DNA of 64,000 nucleotides from Rhodotorula mucilaginosa (Eukaryota > Basidiomycota > Microbotryomycetes > Sporidiobolales > Sporidiobolaceae), in NCBI GenBank assembly GCA_034406715.1, contig CP137864.1, forward strand, positions 434,001 to 498,000. Reading direction: 5' to 3'. A program made the translations under genes and the position numbers. Under the pieces are notes generated by a model, which did not search any database, was not told the origin of the DNA, and saw only the letters and a program-made list of their open reading frames with translations. Position 1 is the stretch's first letter; every line of letters starts with the position of its first letter. Below are positions 37,048 to 47,829 of this stretch, piece by piece.

Positions 37048-40000
37048 ATGAGCGGGTTGCTGCAGCTGATACGACAGCGTGAGTTCTCTCGCGATATACT
37101 CGAACGGTGAGCGCATCCCGCTGACTCGTTCTCTCAACACTCACTTCTCTCTTGCCGCCGCCGCCCCGCCTCGGCTCACTCGAACCACGTTGCCGTCATT
37201 TCGCCGAGGCAGGCTATATCGATACGCTGAGATCGGTCCCATCAAGATGGAAAGTCCTCATCGTCGACCAGTACACGCAGGCGATGCTGCACTCGGTCCT
37301 GTCGACGTACGAAGTCCTCGAAGAAGGGGTCCAGCGTGCGTCACCTCGCTCTGTTCCGCTCGAGCAGCGGGAGATGCGGGCTGAACTGGATCTTGCTCTG
37401 TATTGTACGCAGAGGTCGACTTGATCACGAATCACCGGCAGCCGCAACCGCGCCTCGCGGCAGTTTACCTCTTGATGCCGACCTCTCTCAACGTCGACCT
37501 CATTCTCCGCGACTATGCTCCTTCTGCGCAGCCTGAACCGACAGGCAAGAGCTCAAAGAAGCAAGTGGCGCCGCAGGCTCCGCAGGAACCGCCGAAATAC
37601 GCAGCTGCCTACGTCAATTTCATGGAAGGTGAGGCCGCTCCCTTTCTCTCGTGCGCAAGGAGTCAGGATCAAGACTAATGTCGCGCATCCCTGCAGGCAT
37701 TAACGATGCACTTGTCGGAAAGTTGACGGACGGCCTACCGGAGAACTACTTGCAAGGCTTGAAAGAACTCTACATCAACTTCCACGGTCGGTCTCCTTTC
37801 CCATTCCCACGATCAAACGCCTCATCGCGCTGCTGCGCATGCTCATCAAGGCCCCGTCTACAGCTCTCGAGCCGCGACTCTTTACGACTCGCTCACCCCG
37901 CTCCTTCTTCACGCTCTACGCTCCGCCGGACGGACCGCCCGAGCACGCAGTGGCGAGGTGGGAGGACGACATTGGCTGGACCGCCCGCTCCGTAAGTCGA
38001 ATGCACATGCTCGGAAGATGCTTCAACTTGATTTTTGACGGCGTAGACTGACCGAGCCACGTCCACCGCCAAAAAAGATTGTCAACGCTCTCGCGACTTT
38101 GGGCGAGTACCCCTTGATCCGCTACTACAACCCGCCGTCTTCCTTCCATGCGCCCTTGGGACCCGGCCTGGCGGTCGGAGAACCGATCGGCAAACGACTA
38201 GCGGAGCGAGTGCAGGCAGAAATCGACGCCTATGCGCGGGATAACAGCAACTTTCCGGTGCGTGTGCGATCGAACCCTCCGTGCAATGGTGACCTGGACC
38301 GTGTCGATGTAGACCGCGAGTCGCTGATCCACCTACCGTCGATGGGCGCACACGCACAGCCCGTCACGGACCCGCCACGGCCTCGCGGCGTCTTGCTCAT
38401 CACGGACCGCTCAATGGACCTGAATGCTCCTTTCTTGCACGAATTCACCTACCAAGCCATGTGTCACGACCTGTTACCGATCGAAGAGGGCCAACGCTAT
38501 CGGTGCGCCACCCGGTTCCTTCACCGTTGTCTCCGCCGCGATCGCTGACCGCGCTACGGACTTTGCAGGCATACGTTCATCAACGAGCAAGGGCAGGAGG
38601 AAGAACAGGAAGCCGTGCTGTCGGACGAGGACAAGGTCTGGGTCGAAGTCCGGCATATGCACATGAAGGACGCGTTGGACAAGCTCATCGCCGACTTCAA
38701 GGCTTATGCGGGCGAACACGGCGGCACTTTCGGCGGAGCGTCAGTCTCTCTCTCTATATCCTTCTGCTTGCTCAACCCGTCTGATTCCATGAATTGACGG
38801 GACGAGTCTCGGATCACTACAGGGGGACGAGCATCAACGACATGAAGGACATGCTCGCGAGCTTGCCTCAGATGCGAGAGGTCAAGGAAAAGGTGGGGCG
38901 GACTGCGTTCGTTAACGAGAAGGCCCTTTACGATCCGCTACGTTTCTGACTTTTACCCTCTGCTTGATCGACGATACTTCGCGCAGCTCTCGCTTCACTT
39001 GACGATGGCAGAGAAATGCATGACGCTCTTCGACAAGAAGAAGCTTCCGGCTACAGCGAATGTCGAGCAGGTGAGAGCTCACTCGTCTACCGAAGAACGT
39101 TCAGCCGCGTTTGTTGACGTCTGGGATCGGCGCAGTGCTGTGCGACGGGCGTCACTCCCGAGGGCAAGTCGCCGAAAACCCTCGTCGAGGAGATGGTGCC
39201 TCTCCTCGATGACCGATCCGTCAGGTGCGCACGATAACGCGCAATCTCGCCGGCCACCTTGCCTCCCTGTTTGTGCTCACCTCGATTAACGCTCGCAGCG
39301 CTATTGACAAGGTTCGCATCATCGCCCTCTACATCATGCACCGGGACGGTGTCCCCGAAGGAGACAAGAAGCGACTGTATCAGCACGCTCGGCTCGCACT
39401 GCACGAGATGGATGCGATCGACAACCTGGGATTCCTCGGCGTCAACGTCAACAAGGTCGGTCGGCTAGCATCGCAAGTCACACGATTGGCAGTATGAGCT
39501 GAGCGTCGTCCGTTGTATTCTACGCAGGACTCGGGCCGGAAGCGAAAACCGCTCTTCAAGCAGCGGGAAGAGGAGGACGCGTACGACATTTCACGATATC
39601 AGCCCGCTCTGCGCTTCATGCTCGAGGTTAGCTCCCAGCCGGATCTCTCGTACCCTTCCAATAAGGCTAATTCCCCGTCCGCCTTCCCGCTAGGAACACT
39701 TCAAGGGCTCGCTCGACGAGTCCACGTTCCCTTACGTCCGCGATGCGCCTGTCAGCGCTTCTCGGTCTTCTGCCGCGACTGGCGCCGCCGTTCCGACCAC
39801 GGGCTCCCTGCGCAGTGCGCGACCCCAATGGACGGCGAACCGGGCCAAACGAGTCGTCGATGCACCGCGGCAACGCGTCCTCGTCTTCATGGCCGGCGGC
39901 GCGACCTATTCCGAAGTCCGGACCGTGTACAAGGTCTCGGAAGCAGCGAACAAGGACGTCTACCTCGGGACTTCGCACCTCATCACGCCGCAAAAGTTTG

Positions 40001-40458
40001 TCGGCGACCTGGCGAACCTCGTCCGCGGTGGCGGAGGCGGCGGTTCGGCTCACACCCGCCAAGGGTTCCAGCCGCTCGTCAAGTCGGGGAAAGCGCTCCC
40101 GCCACGACGGCCCGGAATGCCCCAGCAAGCGATCGATCAGCGGTATCCTCAGCAGGTGCAACTGCCTCCGAGCGCTGTCGCGCCTTCTCAACAACAGCGA
40201 GTGTCGGAATCGCGGCGGCCGTCCTCGCTCGTCTCGAGTCTGACGGGGAGTGGCAGCAGCAGCGGCGGCGGCGGGACGAAGTCGTCCGCTCTGGCGCCGC
40301 CACCACCACCTCCGACGGGAGCGTCGTCGCTCTCGCACTCGACGAGCGGCTCCTCGTTCGGCGGGCAGTCGATGAACGGCAGCGTCGCGAGCAATGCCAC
40401 GTCGGGATCGGGCGGCAAGTTGAAGAAGAAGGGCTTCCTGAAGCGCCTCATCGACTAG
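37048..40458 (+). CDS. SEC1: Sec1/Munc18 family protein Sec1
   Basis: Binds the assembled exocytic SNARE complex and promotes fusion of secretory vesicles at the plasma membrane. Exon 1 (37048-37078) gives MSGLLQLIRQ. After a splice come RYIDTLRSVPSRWKVLIVDQYTQAM and the SM-fold pieces DLITNHRQPQPRLAAVYLLM, YAAAYVNFMEGINDALVGKL, LYINFHAYEPRLFTT, SIVNALATLGEYPLIRYYNP, RPRGVLLITDRSMDLNAPFL (a family hallmark) with HEFTYQAMCHDLLPIE, VWVEVRHMHMKDALDKLIADF, LSLHLTMAEKCMTLF, IDKVRIIALYIMHRDGVPEG and SRYQPALRFMLEE. The end of the domain is RVLVFMAGGATYSEVRTVYKVS and VYLGTSHLITPQKFV. A tail of about 150 residues follows: Gly/Ser/Pro-rich, ending in the basic patch KLKKKGFLKRLID-stop. About eleven introns. 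The Sec1 assignment rather than Sly1, Vps45 or Vps33 rests on overall sequence and is good but not certain. Confidence 0.9.
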
Positions 40459-41109
40459 GGCGATGACTTTTCGACGCACCCTCACCTCTATGTTTTTACT
40501 TCTTGTGGGACTTTAACCTTACGTAACCCGAGTTGCGTGTCGCCGTGCCAAAGAAGAGACACTTGAGCTCGGAAGACGTGAGCCTTTCTCGGAAATCTGA
40601 AGCGAAGAGAGAGGACGCGATACATGGCAAAGCTGACGGTGACGAGACTACGACGGCAAACAGATTGAGTGGAGGAAAGCAGTTTTGGAAGGGGGGGGAA
40701 GGAAAAAAAAGAGGCAAAACAGCGATACGCAACGAAGACTGACCCGAAAAAAAGGAGAAAAGGAAAGGACGGCGGGCACGGATGGACGGGAAACATAATG
40801 GATCGACGCGATAAAGAGGGTGGGGAAAAGGTGAGATGGTCGCAACAGGATAGTACGGCGTGATGGAACGGAGGAGAAAGCACAGCGATAAGAGATACTG
40901 AAGGGCTTGGTGGGTGGACAATTCGGAGAGATATTAATGAGTAGGGCCGAGACAGAAAAGGGGAGGGGAAGTGGAAGACGGCAGACGACGGGAGAGAAAG
41001 CCCAATCTTGTCGGCGTCCGCTGCGGCAGGTGCTGTCGCTCTTGGTCTTGAAGGAAAAGAAAGAAAAAAAAAACGGCGGACGGAACGACGCCGACAAAGC
41101 CGTTTCTTC
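40459..41109. other. Convergent 3' spacer SEC1 / cold-shock protein
   Basis: 650 bases between converging stops, purine-rich on the plus strand with several A runs (40706, 40750, 41066). The long open frames across it are read-through of GC-rich or pyrimidine-rich DNA and show no family match. Confidence 0.4.
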
Positions 41110-43020
41110 TTACAGCGAGCCGGCGTTCGAACCGGCAGCAGGAGGGGAAGTCGTCGTCGTCGTCGGTGCCTTCCACGCGTCGTTCCCGAGCGAACCGTTC
41201 CCGAGCGCCGGGGTCGACCGCCCGCCCGCACCTGCACCCGCGGCCGGAGTGCCCGAGCGACTCCCGATCGGAGCCGGCACCGTGCCGGACGAGCCAAAGA
41301 GGGCTGACGACGCAGGACCAGCGCCGGCGCCGGCGGCGGTGGTGGTGGTGGCGGTGGTGCTGGTCGTCGGAGGAGGAGCGGGTGAAGTGCCATTGTGGTG
41401 ATGGTGCTGGTACTGCGAGACGGGGTACGGCTGCTGCTGCGAGTACGGCTGCGGCGAGAACTGCTGCTGCTGCTGGTGGTGGTGTTGATGGTTCGGGCCA
41501 GGAGCAGGGTACAGCGGCGCGTGATTGAACGTCGGAGGCGAGAAGGGCGCGAACCCTCCAAACGCGGGCATGCTGCCTCCACCACCAACACCGCCATTTC
41601 CAACGTCCCCGCCATTGGTCGTCCCGGCGAGACCGATAAAGTGGCCGCCGGGAGGGGAGAACGCTGCCGGGTTGGGCGAGTTCGAAGCGCTCAAACTCCC
41701 CCCGCCGCCGACGCCGACGCCGCCGCCGAGGAGCGCCGCTGCCGCCCCGAATCCAGCGCCCGCGCCGGGGTAAGCAGCAAGGCTACCGCCACCTGCGCCA
41801 CCTCCGCCGTTGATGGAAGCCGTCGCGCTCGCCGAGCGCTGGTGATAATCGCTCGTCGGTTGCTGTTGCTGCTGTCCGACACGGCCGAGAGGAGACGCAG
41901 CCGAGGGGTAGCGCTCCGCAGCGGCGGCAGCGGCGCCATTCGCGGTGGAAGCATTGGTGGCAGTCACGATCGAGTTTGGCGCGGCATAACTCTGGTACTG
42001 CGGCGCGGTGAACGGACTCGGCGAGCCAGCGCCGGCTCCGGCGGCGGGACCGGCTTGATGCAGACCGCCCGAAGGGACGCCGGCTCCGAAAGCAGTCATC
42101 GACTGAGGGGGAGGACGCATCACCGCACCGGGAGGAGGAGGCATTGCGGGACCTCCTCCTCCTCCGAGCGCGTACGCGTACTGAGCGGGCTGCATCGACG
42201 CGGCAGCGGCCGCCGGGACGTAAACGACGTGTTGGGTGTAGGGCGACCCGGGATACATGCCCGCGGGGTGGTACGGGTCGGCGAGGTACGGGTTCCCGAC
42301 CATGGGCATGGCGGCAAAGGGGGCGAGAGGCAGGTAGGCGGGCGGTTTTTGCATGCGCGCTTTCGGGTCGCCGACGACGCTGCGGCCACCGGGACCGGTC
42401 AAGTTGGCGGCTTGGAACCCTTTCGGACCTTGCACGAGCTCGTACTCGACCTCTTCTCCCTTGGGGAGGTCAGGTGGGTCAGCGAAACGAACGTGGCCAA
42501 ACGAAGGGCGCGCGCGCAAAAGAGGGCTTACTTCGGCGAGCGAGCGGAAGCCGCCCTTGCCCGAGATGGCGCTAAAGTGGCAGAAGACTGTAGCGAGGCC
42601 TCGAGTCAGTCAGTCCTCGTGTCTCTACTATGCGGTTCGCCCTCCCTTTGCGCGCTCACCTTCTTGACCGCCGAGAGCGGTCGGGTCGTTGTCGACGACG
42701 AAGCCGAACCCCTTGAGGCTGTTGAAGAACTTGACGATCCCCCTCCTCCTCTGGGGTTCCTTGAGCCTGACTTGGGGCGGCGGACCCTGGTGCAGCGGCG
42801 GCTGCATGACTTGATGCGGCTGCAGGTTGGTCGGATCGGGCGAGGCGGCGGCGGCGGCGCTGCTGCTCCTCTCGAGGGACGACGCCGACCTGACGTGCGA
42901 CTGCTGCTGCTGCTGCTCGGCGTGACCGTGACCGTACGGCGACCCTGCGAGCGACAGGCGTGCGAGGTCCAAGTCGAGGACGGCAGACGACATCGCTGAG
43001 GAGGAGTCGGTCGCCCGCAC
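41110..43020 (-). CDS. Cold-shock-domain RNA-binding protein with prion-like tail
   Basis: Three exons. Exon 1 starts at 43020 (MRATDSSSAMSSAVLDLDLA) or at the in-frame Met at 42993, and carries a Gln/Ser/Ala-rich leader and the first strands of a cold-shock domain, GIVKFFNSLKGFGFVVDNDP (RNP1 = KGFGFV). The short exon 2 (about 42529-42590) supplies RNP2 as VFCHFSAI plus SGKGGFRSLAE. Exon 3 continues GEEVEYELVQGPKGFQAANL and then about 430 residues of Gly/Pro/Ala/Ser/Gln/His-rich sequence with runs of His and Gln, ending at stop 41110-41112. The domain binds single-stranded RNA or DNA. Such tails are common in granule-forming RNA-binding proteins, so a role in mRNA storage or translation is an inference. 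A Cys replaces the usual Val/aromatic-side residue in RNP2. Confidence 0.87.
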
Positions 43021-43237
43021 GGAGAGGGACAGCGACGAGGGGAAGGGGGACTAGGGGGAGGGCGGGGTACTGATTACTAGGCGAGTTGGTAACTTCTTCG
43101 ACACACTGCAGCACTGAACACTGAGAGACCACGCGGGGATGCAAGTGGAGCGAGACGAGGAAGCTTCCGCTTGGGCGGCGTCACTGCACCTCGATTAACA
43201 ACAGTCGATATATCATTTCGCGTAAAACACAACAGCA

Positions 43238-43255
43238 GATGATGATGATGATGAT
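43238..43255. repeat. GAT trinucleotide microsatellite
   Basis: Six perfect GAT units between the cold-shock gene start and the 3' end of the next minus-strand gene. Confidence 0.8.
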
Positions 43256-43267
43256 AGTCGCTATTAT

Positions 43268-44968
43268 TCAAGCAACGCCGCCACCCCGCGAGCGGCTAAT
43301 AATGTCTTCAAGCGACGGGAGATCATCAGCCCCGGCGGCCTCGGGAGGCCAATCGTTCGCCAACAGGGTCGAAGTCGCCCTCAGCGCTCTCATCTGGTCG
43401 TCTTCCTCCTCCTCCTCTTGTTCTGCTCTTCTACCCGCGTCATCGTCGAGCAGCCCCGTCACGCTAGGCGTGACAGACGCTCCCCTCCTTCCGCTCAGCG
43501 TGTCGTCGCCGTCGTCGTCCTCCTCCGTTGTCGCTTCGCGGCGAAACAGCGCCCCGCCCGGACGAGACTCGGGCGCCGGCGCCGGCGTGACCGAGATGGA
43601 ACTCCGCCCGAGGGCGAGGCTGCGGCGGTACGAATCGGGTGCGACGGACGCCGAGAGTTGACGTACTTCTGCTTCGGTCGACGAGGAGGAAAAACCGGCG
43701 AGCCGGCGCGCGGCGAGGTCTTTCGGATCCAGGGGCGGATACGGCTCCACGCTGGGTGTGGTAGGGCGGGTCAGATATGAGGTACTACCCCTGCGGAATC
43801 GGCCCATTTGGAGGGGCACGAGAGTTTCGCCGACTGACATGACGACCAAAGTCCGCCCGAAGATCCTATAGCTTTGATCTGGAGAGCTAAGTAGGTCAGA
43901 ATGCGAAGCTTTCGAGTCAAAGGTCAACCCCCCCTTAAACTCAGTCGGACTCACATGTGACTTTCAATTCGGGCTTGACGTCCCCAACGGCGGCGCCACC
44001 ACCATCGTCTTCCAGTTTGATCTCGCCGAGGTCTTCCGCTGCCTGCTGCGGCTGCTGCTTAGACTGTTCTTGTCGAGTTCCGCCGGACAACAAGTCGTCC
44101 TCGTCGACCGGTTCGTCTTTGACGAAAACCACCTCATCGTCGTCCGCTGCTTCCTCTCCATCCGGAGGAGCAAATAGCGGCCCGGAAGCGAGTCGTTTCG
44201 ATGCTCTCGGAGAGTCGTCGTCGTTGTTGTCGTCGTTGTTCGCAGACTCTCGAGCGACAGCGACGGAACGCGCGCGTTTGCTGGCAGAGGGGCGAGACCT
44301 TGCGTTCCCGCTACTAACTGCCGTCGCCGGCGTTTCCGGCTGCGGTTGCTCATAAAAGTGTTTGTGCTGCATAGTATTCAAAGGGTGAGGGGAGGGTGGG
44401 ATCAGCACCTGAATGTGGATTGTCCCATTTCAAGGGGAGAGGTGGTGTGTACCTTGAGGAGGACGACATGTTTATCTGACGCTCTTCGGAAGAAAAAAGC
44501 CATTTGGTAGTCGGCTGCGCATGTGCGGGCGGAGCTCCCATCAGTACGGTGCGGAGCTAGGGCGCGCAGGGAGAGGGACAGAGGTCGGGACTGACCTCCT
44601 CGAAAGACGTCGACCTGGGTCTTTTCGCGCCCTTTGGCCTTTCCGGGACCTTCCTGCGCCAATTTGAGCGGGATCCGGTCCCTCAACGCGAGCAGCATCC
44701 GCTCGAGCACCGAGTCCTGCAGCCCCGTATCGTCATCATCAACATCAGCCCAAGCGACGACGTCACCACTTTCTCTCTCGAGAGGGCGAAAAGAGAGGGG
44801 GCAGAAGGGACGCACGTTCATCCACTCTACGTGAGCGGGTTCGAGGTACAGGATCATCTGGAGGACCGTCGTCGGCGAGATGCGCAAGTAGTTGGACTGG
44901 CGAGGGCGGAACCCGCTCCGACTCGGGACGCGGCCGCCGCCAGAAGAGTCGCCCGTCGAGCCTTGCAT
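43268..44968 (-). CDS. Unidentified protein with structured N-terminal half and acidic middle
   Basis: I do not recognise the family. The frame starts MQGSTGDSSGGGRVPSRSGF and gives a folded-looking segment: QSNYLRISPTTVLQMILYLE, after an intron ESGDVVAWADVDDDDTGLQD and SVLERMLLALRDRIPLKLAQ, then across splices DYQMAFFFRRASDKHVVLLK joined to HKHFYEQPQPETPATAV. A disordered acidic, Lys/Arg-spotted middle follows (NNDDNNDDDSPRASKRLA; two VKDEP-type sumoylation-like motifs). The segment ELKVTYQSYRIFGRTLVVM resumes a hydrophobic strand pattern after the last-but-one intron. The C-terminal exon (43268-43755) is Ser/Glu/Asp-rich and ends DIISRSRGGGVA-stop. The interleaving of conserved-looking strands with acidic linkers and many K/R-S patches suggests a nuclear protein. 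That is inference only. Splice phases were checked at three introns and agree. Confidence 0.65.
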
Positions 44969-45640
44969 GTTGTATGGCTGGGTCGAGTGCGGGCGGATCT
45001 CGCCTCAGAGGTCTTCCGGTCAGTTGCGAGTGGAAAAGGGAGCACACGAGGGAGAGAGAGAGGGAGAGAGGCGCTCCACTCCGACGGCGAACGCATATGA
45101 AACCCCAATCCCCGGTTTGCATGCACAGAGTCTAGTCCTGCGCTCCCACAATCTCGGAAGGGAATGGCTCAACACACACACAATGGGGAATCGAGAAGAC
45201 TCTTTACTTCCCCGGGCTGAATCCTTTTTTTTTTATCAACGATACAACCCGCCGGCGAAGAAAGAAAGGGGGAGCAGGAATAATACAACGAAAAAGAAAG
45301 CGAGAAAGAAACTGAAGAGAAGGGCTCCCATAAAGGGGAGAAAACCGGGTCCGAGAGGTAGCAGAAGGAAGAGGACTCCCGCCGTACGCCAGAGCAGCGC
45401 GCGCGAGAGGGAGCAGTCAATCAATCTCGAGTCGGGTAAAGGTTCCGGGTGGAGGGAAGGAAGGGAAGGATGTCGACCGCATTAAATCGTCGCTGCAGGC
45501 GTTCGTCGAAAGCGGAAGAGGAGAGAGTTGAGAGAAACCGAAAAAAAAAGGCGGGCGAGGAGGGGCGTATCGACCTGTCGAAAAAAAACGTCCGCGTGCG
45601 CCGCATGCCACGATGTCACCCACGACAATCGATCTTCTCC
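44969..45640. other. Intergenic spacer before SNX4 3' end
   Basis: About 670 bases with a GA-rich run near 45045-45075 and long purine-rich tracts. A 62-codon minus-strand frame (45236-45424) looks hydrophobic only because the strand is pyrimidine-rich. No gene is supported. Confidence 0.4.
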
Positions 45641-47708
45641 TCAAGCCTCGACATAGATCCGCTCGAGAGACGGCATGGTCCTGGTAGACAGCAAGAGAAA
45701 CGGTGGTCAGTCCATCTGAGGGGCCTCTTTTTTCCCGTTCATCGTCATCCCGTTCCATTCGCGACCCCACACGCGAGGGAACGTCAAGGGTAGAGAGGAA
45801 GAGAAAACGAGAGAGAGAGAGAGAAGAAGAACCGGAACTGAGAAGAAGAAGAAGAAAAAAAGAGAGAAAACTGACCGGTCCCACGCCGCCGCACTCTGCT
45901 TGTGCATCCGAATCTGGCCGTCGGCAAACGCGCCCAACAAAGCCTTCATCTCGTGCCGTTTCGTCGCGCGAAAGATCTCGTGCTCCGACAGGACCTGGTC
46001 GTTGAACGCGTTCGACGTCTCTTGCGCGTGCAGGACCGCGTCTTGGAGCTGTTTCAATCGCGTCGCGTGTGGTGACGGTGGTGGAGAGGGTGGTGCCAAA
46101 CACGGGGGAGAGGTATGAGAGAAGGGAGAAGCGGATGGGGCAGGCGAAAAAATGATCCAAAAACGTCAGCTCGGCGCAAATCAATGTGCCCGCCCGCGAG
46201 AGGGGAACTGGAACGCACCTCTTTGATCTTGGCATCGAGCCTCTGCAACCTCGCGGCCCTACTCATGTCCGTCTCGCCGCCTCTCAGACTCTCGACCTTC
46301 TCCTTGAAGTAACTGCCCAAGCCCATCCCGTACCCGTACCCATTCGCGAGTCGGTCGCGCTCGACGACGACGTTCGAGAGGTACGCGCTCAACTCTTCAA
46401 AGTCGAGTTGTTTCTGGTCCCTGAGTTTCAACACGCCTTTGAACGCGTGCGAGTACCCGAGGAGGGAATGGACGTGTTCGAGAAACGTTTCGGTCGAGAG
46501 GGCCGAGTGGTCCTTGACGTTGGCGCCAAAGTCGACCAACGCGCGCTCGAACCGCATCAACGGGTCGGTGATGCCGCTCTCGAGGTATCCCAACCCTTGC
46601 ACCGACACGGCGAGGTCCTCGTAATCGCCCGACAGGTCGCCCATCCTCGTCTTGGACCGCGCGGCGAGCCGTTCGAGCGACGCGAGGCCTTCCTCGAACG
46701 AGTCGAGGTGCTGCCGGATCACGACGAACCGCTCGTCGGGTTTCTTGAGTTTCGTAAACGCGTTCAGGAGCGTGTCGGAGAGCGAGTCGAGCACGCCTCC
46801 GCCGCCGTGGTTGCTCTCGTCCTGGGACGTCGACCGCGCGTGGTGCTTGTGCTTGAAGACGTTCTGCGCGGGCGCGCGTTGATCAAAGCTCATCTCAGTA
46901 CCAGTTTGCCGTTTCCTTCTGAGGAGAGCAGCAAAACAAACGTTTGACGTACCCATTCTGTCGATTCGAGGAACGCCTGAAACACCTCGGTGCGGGACAG
47001 TTTGGGATGTCGGCCCACTCTCTGCAGGAACCGTTCCAGGCTGTGCGGCGGCGTGTCAGACGGGGACTCGCACGCGGGGGCAAATCGGAGAAACCTCACT
47101 CTTGCCGCCTCCGTTCGATGAATTCGGGGCTGAAGCGGTCGCCGATGACATACTCTGCGGGCGCGAGTGCAATCAGCAATCTCCCTTGGCTGGTGGGCAA
47201 CAGAGTCAGAAAGGGGTTTACCCATGCGGTGCTTGTCGGGGAGCGGGGGCACGACGCAGGCGGTAAAGTCGTGCGAGAGGGCTCTCCTCAAAAAGACAAA
47301 GTCGTGGAACCTTCTGCGGATCTGCGGGGCGTGGCTGGCATAGGTGGGCAAGTCGGTGTGGGCCGAGACGAGGTACGAGACAAAGGTGTCGCTGGTCCCC
47401 TCGAGTTCGACTTTGCCGTCGCGGACGTGGACGTCCCACACGCCCTGTCGATGCGGGGTGGTGGTCGTGGTGGCGGTAGAATTGCCTACTGCTGCTGCTC
47501 CGTAGGCCGAGTGCGGGTCTGTGTGTGGATCGAGTGGAGTGGCAGCGGCAGCGGCAGGAGGGGGAGCCGAGGTGGACGAGGGTGGGGCGGAGGCTGAGGG
47601 CGGGTGGTCGCGAGGCGGAGTCGACTCCCACGCGACCGAGCCCGAGAAGTCTTCGTCGTGTAGCGAGTCCAGCTTGGGCGCGCTCTCTTTGGCTGTCGCA
47701 GCTGGGGT
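45641..47708 (-). CDS. SNX4: Sorting nexin Snx4/Atg24 (PX-BAR)
   Basis: Endosomal PX-BAR protein that binds PtdIns3P, recycles SNAREs from endosomes and serves selective autophagy. N-terminal exon (up to about 47708): AKESAPKLDSLHDEDFSGSV, then an Ala/Pro/Thr-rich stretch. The PX domain is VWDVHVRDGKVELEGTSDTF, VSYLVSAHTDLP, RRRFHDFVFLRRALSHDF and VVPPLPDKHRM, spliced to EYVIGDRFSPEFIERRR, RVGRHPKLSRTEVFQAFLES. The BAR region follows: LLNAFTKLKKPDERFVVIRQ, HLDSFEEGLASLERLAARSK, MGDLSGDYEDLAVSVQGLGY, FLEHVHSLLGYSHAFKGVLK, SAYLSNVVVERDRLANGYGY, RAARLQRLDAKIKE. It ends AAAWDRTMPSLERIYVEA-stop (45643-45641). No in-frame ATG exists between the PX domain and the SEC15 start codon, so the true start lies further upstream, antisense within the SEC15 5' end. 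The 47708 limit marks the last exon seen, not the start codon. Confidence 0.85.
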
Positions 47709-47829
47709 CAGCGGGGTCGAGTGATGAGATCAAGAGCAAGAGCAACTCGTCGCTCTCTCTCCACCCGACCACCGACACGAGTTTGAGACTGAAGCACGAC
47801 CGAGACTGGGCTGGAGTACACTGCGCGGA

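Noticed and set aside
40488-41615. 375-codon minus-strand open frame in the SEC1/cold-shock 3' region
   Set aside because: It runs antisense through low-complexity DNA of the cold-shock gene's tail and a pyrimidine-rich spacer. Composition (Arg/Pro/Ser/Phe) is GC- and tract-driven, with no domain.
41395-42999. 534-codon plus-strand open frame antisense to the cold-shock gene
   Set aside because: It is a shadow of GC-rich codons. The opposite strand carries a recognisable cold-shock domain with proper splice sites.
45236-45424. 62-codon hydrophobic minus-strand ORF that could be a small membrane protein
   Set aside because: The hydrophobicity comes from a pyrimidine-rich tract. No conserved motif or start context supports it.
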